A DNA stretch of 64,000 bases from Tricholoma matsutake (Eukaryota > Basidiomycota > Agaricomycetes > Agaricales > Tricholomataceae), in contig AP026544.2 in assembly GCA_026075535.2 (NCBI GenBank), positions 4,092,001 to 4,156,000 of the forward strand, read 5' to 3'. Positions 34,446-45,451 of this stretch are shown here, one piece after another. Position numbers and translations under genes: made by a program. The notes below the pieces were generated by a model that was given only the letters and a program-made list of their open reading frames with translations, was not told the DNA's origin and ran no database searches. Each line of letters starts with the position of its first letter. Within the stretch, counting starts at the first letter, position 1.

Positions 34446-34498
34446 AGTCTCGTAGCTCCGTCGCCCAATCGATTTTGGGGTCCGTCTAGTGCGGACCT
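34446..34498 (+). repeat. Right direct repeat of the Ngaro-like element
   Basis: 53 bp, partner of 31101-31153, starting 65 bp after the recombinase stop. Confidence 0.8.
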
Positions 34499-36222
34499 CG
34501 GTTTGCGCTACTCTCTCTTTTGAGCCTCGCAGCAGAGGTTGGCTCACATCCACGGGGCAAAAGCTTCCGTTCAGTAAGCTCGACCGAAAAATTGGCTGGG
34601 CTGCTGAAGTGCTTAGAATGACTATCTTCACTCATACTACAAGCCGGGCTATGAAGTGCTCTACTTAATGGGTTGAGAATTGATGGAAGGACACTCGATG
34701 ATCTGCGACGCACAAAATATAAGTCAAGAAATAGACTAAATCGAGAAATACATGCGTGCGCGAATATGCATACACCTACTCCCTAGCCTTCCCTGCTCCC
34801 GCTCCCTTCCTGCTGCACCAGCCAGCAGTGGTGGTTGCAGGGAGTACTGCTGAGATCCCACTGGCTGCGGCGACGTGGCAGTTATGCGCGTTCGGGTGTG
34901 GGTGTTGATGCGGGTAATGAATGCGGATACGGGGTCCGTGTTGGTGGGCCACCACTCATGATTGTCGTTGTGGAGTATCGGGGTAGGTAGTGGCAGTGGC
35001 CTTGTTGTGAGTAGGCCGCCCTGCTGTATGCGCGTGTTAGCTGCTACACACCCTGCGAGCAGTTCGGCTGGGTGTTGGTCGTTCAGGCCTCAGGTTTTAG
35101 CTTGCAGTCAGATCTTGTGCTTGGGGCGGCTGAGTGGTGTGTGGCACTGTCCACCGCTGTCATCCGTCCTTGGGGATCCCTCCACTGCTTGTTGCAGGTG
35201 TTGGTATTGGTGGGGCTTGGTAAGTGTTGAGTAGGCGACGAGATGGCTAGTTGGGGCGTACCTGAAGAATTTACCACTGCTCGTGTCTCCCCGTACGTCC
35301 AAACGATCATCCTAGGTCATAGCATCATTCCGAGGGAGTGGCAGGGTGCGCCATTGTAAGTTGATCTAGATAAAAAAAATTAGTCCATAAAATGGCTAGC
35401 TAAGATAGAATCTGATAGAATTCGAATGTAAAATAGTATTAAAATGCTTACTTTACACACTCCCATCCCTTTTGGGGTGGAGAAGTGGTCAGGGTGGAAA
35501 AGACAAATTAATCTAGACAAGAATAATACATAAAAAAGGTTAGCTATAATAATATTGGAAAATGAGCGCGAATTGCCGGACACCTTGAACTAAGCTAACC
35601 AGAAGCTAACCTTGCAACCTTGACTGACTTGAACCATCTAAGTCATTGAATAACGAGTTGTACTCTTCAATCGCGCTTCTTCCTCCATTAATTATCATAA
35701 CAGACGCTTTCCAACCAATGACCATAAGGCATGTTTTCATTCTGGTGACTTCGAATTCGCGACTCGCCAGAGAGGGTTTGATGAGGGCTAGGGGTCATCC
35801 ATGCTTGGGAATGCTCTTGTATAGCCCTATGCCTTATTTGAGGAGCGGATGTTCCTAGTCGTGGTCGGAATCCCGAACAAAGGACGAAACGCCGATAGTA
35901 ATGCAAAAGACAATCAATGGACAGGAATGATATACGACCTGACAGGTCATGGTATGCTGCTGGAAGCCACTAGACTAAATAGATCAACATCACAGTCGCA
36001 ACCCTAGGAATGGAACCATTAGAAGAATACACAGAGCCGAAGAACATGACCAATTGCGTCCTGACAGACCTCGCTTACAAAACTTCGCAATAATCTATTC
36101 GTCCACGGGGCAACCACAAGACCATCATAAGAATGCTACAAGGAGCCACGCATTATAAGAAGGTATGTTTTTCACCGACAATTCCTATCTAATTTTTCCC
36201 CCCTGTCGTGGTGTCTCAAGCC
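34499..36222. other. Intergenic, transposon island to first host gene
   Basis: No gene, tRNA or paired repeat that I can support. 34760-35300 is GC-richer with several ggttg/gtggtg words; 35360-35600 is AT-rich. The last few hundred bases should hold the promoter of the gene at 36223. Confidence 0.5.
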
Positions 36223-39200
36223 ATGTCCTCTGATCAACCCTCTTCTCCTGACCATCAAGACTTCGTGCCTACTGGGCAGTTATTTGAAATTTTCATCGAC
36301 GTTGTTAAAGGTCATACGCCAGCAAAGAAACCCAGACCCGCCGACGCACCTGAACCTCTGAAGATTCCTACCTATGATCTTGTCGGTTACACCGACGATC
36401 CATCTGACCCCACCTGGGTTTCGGGCCTGAAGTTCTGCTGTCTAGGCACGAATTTCGAGTTCGTATTCATTCTGGTATCCACCTTAGAGAGTCGATTGCA
36501 GTCCCAAGAGGACCGTGCGGTCGATTATGAAATGCTGAAGAATTCCAAAGGGACGAAGGTGGACTTCGAAGTGTGGAATAGGAACACTACTTCTAGCGCT
36601 CCACCGACGATGCTACGACTAGACCCTGCGCGGTATAGCGACCAAGCCAGCTGGGATGCAGCACAGCTAGAAAATTGGAGAAAGGTTGCCAATGCTGCTG
36701 TCAAACCACTCCCGAAAACCTTCAATACGTACACGCGCTTTTACAGGCCTGTATCTCCCGTCACTTTCTACTTCACGCCAGACGAGACCATCATCACCAT
36801 AAAAGAATTTGAAGGTCTTGTAACACGCGTGCTCAAGGCTTTTCCGGAAGACGCCCAGTCTTACAAGGTTGTGACGCGCAAGGAGGCCTCAGGACCACTT
36901 GGGCTCAAACTTGTCGGCAGTCACTTCTTTCAGTTTTACGACACCTGGATGAAGCCAAGTGACTATGAAACGATTTGTAAGGATCGTGAAACATCAAAGC
37001 TTCCTCGAGACTTTCCTGGGAATGAGGCCAAAGACCAGGAACCTTTCGACGAAATTCAGAAGAAGTTGGACCCGAATGTCCCGAAGGATAACAGTGATAC
37101 TGCGCCCGGAATCGGTATCAATTCTAACAAATTTCGATTGGCCAACTTGGCGGAGCGCAGGGGTTATGCGGACCAACGCAATGTAATGAAAAATACGAGT
37201 GCGACTTATGTATGTTCCTCTCGTCGTCGTCATCTTATTTTATGAAAGTCATGTATTGACGAGGCTCACCATTCAGCTTTCGAACAAATTGTGGGAAAAG
37301 CAACCCCCCAAGGCGAAACCTGTTGCGGAGGTAAGCAGCCCTCCTAAGGGTATATTCAATCGGCTAAGCTTTGCTTTTGTCTCATAGTGGCTACACCGGA
37401 GTGCCTTTCGTTTTGGAGGCCTTGGGGATACTACCAATGTGGCATCGTCCCAGACTCCTGGGAACCTCATATTCGGTACGAAAGAATGCAACACGCATAT
37501 GATTCGTGCGGAGAACACCATTTCGAACATTGTTTTCAACGAAACCGGAGTAACGGGATTACTCACGACTACGAATGTTCGAGAGGGTAAAATTAACCGT
37601 ATCACGGCTAGAGGAGACCGAACGCCCACAGATATCCCCTCTTGGACTAAAACACAGATGTATTGTGCGTAAACGATGTTGTGAGATTGCCGTCTGTCTT
37701 ATTTGTTTCCAGCGTGGCTCTGTTTTCGGTTAGATTATCAGTGGGTTATGGATTCGATGCTTCTGGTATGCCCACGCAATTTAAAAGGCATGGTATCACT
37801 ATTAATACTATGTTTATGCTCAGAACCAGTCTTACAATGTGTCGGCTACCTTTGATCCCTGGTCTCGTTATGTTCCCCTCAAACTCGAGGCTCACATAGA
37901 TGATGCCCTTGTCGATCACTTGTACTCTCTGATACCAGGTCAGGCGCTAGTGTACCAGGCACCAATGACTTTTAGCCAGACAGGGAGCACACCTTTTTCG
38001 CCTTCCAGCCTACGATCACTCAGTACGATGTCAGCACAGGCTTTGGAGGCTATATCAGTGTGGACGGCGGTCAAGGCGGGAAATACGTCGGTCATCGTTG
38101 AAGGTATTGAAATCCTAAACCCTCGGATTCCTTCAATGCCAGGAGAGTTACATAGCTCCATTGTCTCCATCGATCGTGACGATGCTCATGTCTCCCAAAT
38201 CCAGCGTGTTCCCTCGACTTCTAGTGCTCTTGATTCCCTACCCAACGATCCTGGATATGTTGTGGAGGGCGAAATTAAACTTTTTGGAATACCTACGCTC
38301 ATTGCAGTGTTGGAGAAATGGATGGGCGACCCTCCGCCTGACGTGGTGGTTGGCAAGGATCCTCCTCGGATCGAGAGAGCCACACTTAAAGACGATTTCC
38401 ATTTATCCCAAGTTGTTCCTCAATTAGAGGGAACCGTCTTTGACGATATTATCTTCCGGAACGTGGCTTTTTACTATCAAAACTATGCTTTCGACAAGAC
38501 CAAGGCCGTGGGATGGCATTTCAATGCCGATTGGGTTATTGATCATTCATGTGGTTTTCTGTATCAATTTCTTTCCGAAACCCTGAATGTGCGACAACCT
38601 GTGTTGAGCATTCATGCGAGTTTGGGGTTACGACAGAGATGGGATTCTTTACTGAACGTCCACAGCGTTACGTTGGAGGGTGTTTTTCCCGACCTCACCT
38701 TCTCTCCAATTGAAGGCCTCTGTTTTACCAGCATCGGTGTCCGCCTTCTTGGCATACGGGAGTTGTCATTTCGGCCCGATCCTCACTATATTCTCAAGTT
38801 TGGCTTCGGTGTGTTCGGCACCATGGATTTAGATGTGCCCAGCTCTGTTGTGCCCTTAAAACTGGACTACGACATGACTGCTATCGGCAAAACAATTCGG
38901 CTCAGTGCCGAAGTGTCAGGTGGTGTGTGGAGCGACCCCCTGGGTGTGGAAGGCTTGTGGGTGAGTTAGCTTGGTCAGTGTACGTGAATGCATGACGTTG
39001 AAAATAAACGCAGTTACAAGATGTTCAGTTCGCGGCATCATTCTCTGTAGCCTCGCCTTGGAAGTCACTTGCATTCGAAGTTTCCGCTACCTTTCAATAC
39101 AAGCTCACGAGCGCCATTCTCCTCGGCTCCTTTGCGATTGGTGGTCCTTTCGAGCTAACCGCCATGCTCCAAAACATCGACGCGATATTCGTAAACGATG

Positions 39201-42200
39201 TGTTCGAGCTGATTTCCTGCGAAATGTTGACCTTACCCGAATTCGACCTCAAGATCGAATCCGCCGTTATTTCTATCGCATCTGGAGTGGGCCTATCTAT
39301 AAACCTCACGAATATTGCAGTTGCAGGCTATCAAGTGGCGAACGCCATGCTCACCATCTCATCTACTGGCGTTGTACTGTTTGGTAAACTAACCGGCCAG
39401 GTCTTGGAGTTTGATGAGGTCGAAATCCGGGACCCATTCCTAAAGATTGCGTTTGCTTCTTCCGGTAGTCAGAAAAAGTCTGACGTCATGGTAGGAGGTG
39501 TAGTCGATTTTTTGCACCTCCGTCTGACCGTTGCCGCTCATCTGTACCGTTGGGCGGGACGAACTGAGTGGGCCATCTTGGCAGAGCTTTCTGCACAAGA
39601 TGAGACTCTTGCTCTCTCTAAGATTGTGCCCGATGTCAAGGACACATTCTTGGATTTAGCGCTGAAGAACGTCTTGTTTGTCGTTGCTTCACAAGACGAT
39701 CCTTCGCTTGAGGCTGTGACTGAAACTCGTTATATGATACGCAAAGGTAACTTCTTTACATTGCATACAGGAGCATTATTTTATATCATTTCCCATCAGG
39801 TGTCCAGTTTTGCGCGACCATTGATCAGATAAAGACTGTTGATGACCTCATCCGGCAACCCGTTCTAGGTCTCGTGCTTCGTATTGGATGGTCAAAGCGA
39901 CTGGGTTTCAACATGGACGTCTTCTCACCTGCAGAGCTTACCATAGGTCTCGGCAATGGTATAAGGACGACTCCTATCAGACTTGGAATTATCACCAAGC
40001 CATCAGTTGAGTTATCGGTCTCAGCTGGACTGAGCATTTCAGTGGCAAATTCCCCCGATCCTCTCACCTTCTCTTTGATACTTGCTGCAAACATGACAGG
40101 TGCAAGTGCAATCGCAGAGATGCGAGGTTGGTTACACAAGCCGTTTGGACTTGCCAACGTTAGCATCGGTCCCGCCATGGCGCTCAGTATTCAGATCATA
40201 TATGCGCAATTTATCGTGACAGGCATTCCGAGGTACTGTTTAAAATACGATGATGGGTAATCAATTCACAATCTGACTCTGTTTTCAGTGGTTTTGGAGT
40301 AAGTGGTGGACTTCGCATTGGAGATTTGGAAGTGCAGCTCGCCATCAACATCAGCGAAGATCCTAGACGTGCGTACCCGTGCCAGTGGCTTTGCTTTTGT
40401 ATTTAACTCAGTATCAGGTCAACTGTTGTCTGGAAAGGTGGAGAAGCTCAACGTTGGCGACTTGGTGACATTTGCTAGCAAGCTTGTGGATGCATCCATT
40501 CCTGACGTCCCCGCCGATTTCCTCAAATTCGAAGACGTGAATCTGTATATATGTCCTGCGGGTCTCAGCATCGGATCGACTGTCTATCCGCAGGGTTTCT
40601 CGTTCGCCGCTGACGTGGTGATATTTGGAAAACGTGCGAACATTGCATGTGGTATGCTTCTCGATGTGTTCTGTTTGACCACATTCTCAATTCTATGTTA
40701 CAGTTGTTAGTGAGGCAGACAGACAGATACGTATTGATGGCGGTGTGGACAACTTTACACTCGGACCTCTATCCGTCCAAGGATTGCATGGTCCTAGAGC
40801 CGAAATTAGTTGCATAATGGGGACTATGCAACAATATCTATATATCGATGGTACAATTAGTCTGTTTGACGTCAAAACCGAGACATCCGTGGAGCTCCAG
40901 CTCCTACCCAAACCAATGTTAATGTTCCATGCGTATGTCTGCCGGCAGTTCATTTTTTCTTGGCATTGACGCGTATCGTACCTTTAGACAACTCCAGTTC
41001 ACCGACTTGTTCCTGATCCGGCTCGACGCTGAGCTTATTGGAGCAGTAAGCTTTGCAGACCTCAGCAACTCGGACTTTTCTTTCGATGCTGAACTTCAGA
41101 ACACGCTTCTAGAATACATTCGCCAACAAATCATGGAGCAAATGCACGGTGCTGTAGATGTGGCTGATGCCGGCATTGAGGCCGCCCAGCAAAAGGTCGA
41201 TGAAGCGCAGAGGGAGTGGGAAAAGGGCGTCAAACAAGCTGAACAGGAACTTGAGAATAAATACCGAGAATGGCAAACGCACAACGACACTGTCCGCAAC
41301 AAGAGTCAACCTGTTATCGACAACTATCTCCGATCTATCAGGACTCTTCAGCAGGATATCGACCGGAAACGCAAGGAGTATCAGACTGCGATGGATAACG
41401 CTCGCCGTGCGGTCAAAAAAGCTAATGACGACCGTGCTGCGGCGATGGCCATTGCAGACCGGAATATCGTCAACGCAAGGACAGAAATGGATCGTCAGAT
41501 TGATAATGCTCAGCGTGCTCTCGACAATGCTACTCGTGATTTAAACCGAGCTTTTGGAGATGCACAGCGCGGCATTAACGACGCTCGGAGAAAAGTCCAG
41601 AGCCTTCAAAATCAGATCAACGCTCTGTGGAGGATCGTGCATGATTACGAAAGGGCTTCCTGGCTCGAATTTTGGAAGAAAGCCGCAATTCCTGGCCTGA
41701 GGCTCTCCATTAGAGTATTGGAAGCAGCCAAAGCCATTGCCGATGGTGTTTTACGGGTTGCGCAGGATGTGCTCAAGAGCGCAGCATTCTTGTCAAAAGA
41801 GGGTGCAGTCAGAATAGCTCGTGAAGCGCTGGAAGCAGCAAGGCGCACTGGTAATGCCTCTCTTGCAGCAGCAAGAGAGGCATTGCGTACGGTGGACAGA
41901 ACATCTCAAGCTGTTGTCAAGGCTGCAGAGGATACGCTCAAGGGCGTAGAGCGGGGCGTCGAGTACACCGCTTTTCAGGGCGCTATCCAAGCACTAGAGA
42001 CGTTCAAGAACGTCAATGAGGCAATGTACAAAGCCGCTGTTGTTGCCATCGAGTCTCTGATGGAGTCCGCCGAATACATCGCGTATCAGCTTGCTAAGGA
42101 TGCGCTGACGTTGGCAAAGAGTGCCACGACGATCCTTGATGGGGCCAGGGAAATGCTTGAGCTAGCCAAGAAAGCAAGCAGAGAAGCCCTGGAAGCCCTC

Positions 42201-42879
42201 CGGAAAGTCATAGACTTTGGTACCAAGGCTATCGATATCCAGCTGATTAAACTTTCGGGAACACTCAGAGGTATCGTCGGTGCTGGCGGGCAGACAACAA
42301 AACCACTCTCAGCCAAAGTCAAAGGCTACTTCTTAGGCAGGTATTTTGAACTTGATGCTGCGTTCAATCCAAGTGATGTGGTGACATTTATCACATCGAT
42401 TTTCAACGCGTAAGTAGCTTGCAGTGGCTCATCCGCCTCCCACCATTAAATCCTCAGCTAACATTTCCTCTAGTCTTTGGAAGGGTCTCTTAGCAGACGA
42501 AGCACGCCGCATGGACGCCTCTTTATCCTTCGCACAAGCGATCGTGATCGCGAATAAGCACTTCCAATCAGAAGTCGCAACCCCCACATATGGAAACGGC
42601 GTGGCAACATTTTATGATGTACAGCCCATCAACCAGATTCGTACCACTGGGCACTATGTCGACCCAATTCTCTCCCCCATCCGAGCGCATTCGAAGATGA
42701 TGGATGTTGAACACTTTGCGAAAGCGCTCGACATACATGATCCTCCTCTCAACTACATTCCACATGGTCCATTCAGCAGGCAACCGATTGGTCTTGTCTC
42801 TGTTCGTGAGATGACGGCTGCTCACATCATGTGGGAGCTCGATAACATGAGTAATGCGAAGAGGAAACTTATGACATGA
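36223..42879 (+). CDS. Unrecognised large protein, 2,014 residues, 12 exons
   Basis: Exon model, all joints in frame with GT-AG: 36223-37209, 37277-37330, 37388-37664, 37713-37765, 37824-38960, 39014-39746, 39800-40232, 40289-40368, 40418-40651, 40704-40932, 40988-42409, 42474-42879. No signal peptide or membrane segment is evident. Residues about 1-450 form an acidic, possibly globular region (FEIFIDVVKG; FGTKECNTHMIRAENTI). About 460-1400 is beta-rich with alternating patterns and recurring phrases (LVLRIGWSKRLGFNMDVFSP, PFGLANVSIGP), suggesting repeated beta domains. About 1460-1620 is a strong charged coiled coil (EAAQQKVDEAQREWEKG), and 1640-1840 a long Ala/Lys/Glu amphipathic helix region. 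A short globular tail follows. I do not recognise the family and assign no function. Confidence 0.8.
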
Positions 42880-44028
42880 TACTGTGTGCTCTTGGAAGGT
42901 AGACAACAAATATTTTGATGTATGTGACTCGGTTGCTTCTAGTCCTAGTCCAAAAGCGTAGTGGACAGTGTATAGTATCGTAGGCATATGGAAACCTAGA
43001 ATATGGAATCACGAACCTTTGGACACTTGTTGATAATGGCGCAGGTGAAGGCATCTTTAAGTAACACCTGGTCTTGCGGTCGTTACTGAAGGACTTTTGC
43101 GAGACTTGTGTGACAAGAATTGCAATAGAGTAGCCCTATTGCCTGGCCGTATGTTCTGCATGAAACTAATGAAAATCTGGAAACGCGTCCATTATAAAAG
43201 AACAACCTAGATATATTTATATAGGATACAGTAAATAGTAGACGTTGGGTTAAGGCTTAAAGTTGTAGGTTGAATGTTCACTGTTAATTAGTGCTCTGAT
43301 ACCAATCTGATACCTTACATGTGAAAGAAGTGCTGACTTCCGATGTAGGTGCATCAGGGATCCACTGACCGTTAGCGTCAGTTAGGATGTTTTTCGAGCC
43401 AGCCAAATATTCTTAGTTCTTAGTATTCAAGTTGAGCATGAGGCTTGATTTAGTCACGTCCCGACTCCCCATCCGTTATAGTCCGGAACGACCTCCGGTC
43501 GGAGATGGGGTGGAAATTCAAAATACAGGGTGGAGTTCTGAACTTTGTGTGAGGTGACGCCAAGCTTAAGGTGCTTTCGTTGACTAAATGTTTGGAGTAA
43601 CAGGGCCTCGTAAGACTCGTAAGAGTGAGAAAGTACAAAAGAAATGTGGTGCCAGCCTCGATCATCGGCCATGCACCGCTTGAAGAACGGGAACGACGCT
43701 TATCCAGACATGAGCTGTTCGAGTAGAATCATCCCCAGAGTCTCATTACGAGTGGGGCTAGAAGCCGACAGCAGAAGCAAGAGGATCGTCAGTAATGGGC
43801 ATTACAAGAGTAACGGGAGCAGAGTTGCGATATGAATTGCTTGTCAGGAGGCGCACTTATATTGGAGAAGGATTCGAGAGACGAGGGGTTGAACAGCAAG
43901 AAAAGAGTCCATGTAAGACGACTGTCGCAGCAATTGTCGCCGTGAGCGTCGTTGGGAACGATGCGAGTGTCCATGAAAGGAGGAAACAAGAAACAAGATG
44001 CCGTCGTACACGTTTCGGGATTTGCCAA
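42880..44028. other. Intergenic between convergent genes
   Basis: About 1.15 kb between two facing stop codons. Only shadow frames; no RNA gene or repeat supported. Confidence 0.5.
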
Positions 44029-45384
44029 CTACAACTCTTGGTATCGGCGTCGTCTCAACTCATCCAGTCTCCCTAAATATTCCAGATACTCCCTTCTCAA
44101 TCTCTCATTTCCTCCGTATTGCCTCAGTAATAGTCCTTTGTAGTACACTATCGATTCTATGCACCCTGCAGCAAAATTTAGTTCATTAAATCCTTCATCT
44201 TCATAAACTGACTTGCATTTGCTATCGGGCTGTTCTTCCAAGAGCTCTTCGATGGCCGAAATCTCTCGTTCCAGAACACCCTTACCAGAATCTTCTCTTC
44301 TATTCAGCAGCGACAACCTTGTATTCGTCTCCACCTACACTCACCTGATCCCACCAGCCATCGGTGATACAACCATATACCTTGATCATCCGGGTCCGTA
44401 TACATTGCGTTCCTCACCAATTCAAACTCTTTGAAAAAAAAAACATGGCTTAAGCGCGTATACAGTACAAGCCACCCAAGCAGGTTACTCACCTCCTTCC
44501 CTCGACCTCGCAGCATCAAGTTCGCCGCCATTCCACAAGGAGGACAACACTTTTGAACGATGATGCCACGCACTAAAGTTCGACATGCTGGACTCGATCT
44601 TACGAGTCGTGTAACTAAGTTCAGCCTTGTCCGACCTTTGCACAGGCATGTTGGCCAGAATGTATCGTCTATAATCCCACGCATGAACTGTCCAAAAAAG
44701 TAGATATACTCTTGCTTCACAAGAAAAGATCCGCATTCACTCACAGTTTCTCGGATCTGCGTCCAGCATTTTCTCCAGCACAGTCATCTCCTTCTCCCAA
44801 GTCTCCTTTCTCCAACTAGAAAAATTACTCTCTCCTTCAGCTCCAGGACCATTTGGGACATTCTCAAGACACCATCTTCGATGATTCCAGATCCAGTACA
44901 CTTTAGGGTGTCTTCTGAGTGCCGCCATGGTCATAGCGAGCTCATCCAAGATTAAGCTGTTAATAACACCTGGTGAACTAAGTATGACCTATACTTCAGG
45001 ATTGCAAAGATATACTAAGTGATTGAACTAACCATTCTTCTGCGAATATGCCCAGCAGAAATATGTTGCGGCGGTAATTCCAAACAGTGTAGAATTCTGG
45101 GTTGACGTGCAATACTCGTGTAGTTAGATTAAGCGCATCCTGAGACCAATCTCGAGTCTTTTTCTGAAGGAAAGACATATGAGCAGGCCAATGAGAGCAA
45201 GCCTTGGATGCGAACCCTAGCAAGCACCTCCTGCGTCAGAGCCAGATACTCGTCGATCTTTGCCCGTTCCCGCTGTTCCTTGGCTTCGATGACTTGATGG
45301 CTTTGGCGAACGCGTCTTACGCCATGCTGTACACAGTATATCAGATAACGAGGTCTGGTCGGTCAGGATCGATGGACGCACCAT
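44029..45384 (-). CDS. BET4: Rab geranylgeranyltransferase alpha subunit, 316 residues
   Basis: With its beta partner it attaches geranylgeranyl groups to Rab GTPases delivered by the escort protein. Exons on the minus strand: 45384-45382, 45326-45216, 45163-45033, 44956-44745, 44687-44493, 44428-44345, 44294-44217, 44165-44029. Family signatures: the MHGVRR start; prenyltransferase alpha repeats NPEFYTVWNYRRN, HPKVYWIWNHRRW, NFHAWDYRRY, NFSAWHHRS, and DDQGIWLYHRWLVG. The C-terminus (EELLEEQPDSK, WCIESIVYYKGLLL) fits. Odd points: the first coding exon is the ATG alone; intron 2 starts GTTCGC; intron 7 is GC-AG (44216-44166, 51 nt, no stop in frame). Length is close to yeast BET4 (327). Confidence 0.93.
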
Positions 45385-45451
45385 GATTATGATGAAACAC
45401 CGTGCGAAATTATTGAACTTCGCCTAAGTATACTCCTCTTACAACACCAAA
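45385..45451. promoter_or_regulatory. Divergent start region of BET4 and SYF1
   Basis: Only 67 bp separate the two start codons, so the genes must share promoter DNA or have overlapping 5' ends. Confidence 0.5.

Larger units (their letters stand above)
31101..34498 (+). mobile_element. Ngaro/DIRS-like tyrosine-recombinase retrotransposon, decayed
   Basis: Contains a gag-like zinc region, RT/RNase H and a tyrosine recombinase in that order, with no integrase, protease or LTR. A 53-bp direct repeat (agtctcgtagctcc ... gtccgtctagt) lies at 31101-31153 and 34446-34498, differing at three sites, all CpG transitions. Direct rather than inverted repeats and lack of a methylase domain favour Ngaro within the DIRS order. 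True ends may extend outward (further tagctccatcgcc copies at 31060-31100). Confidence 0.82.
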
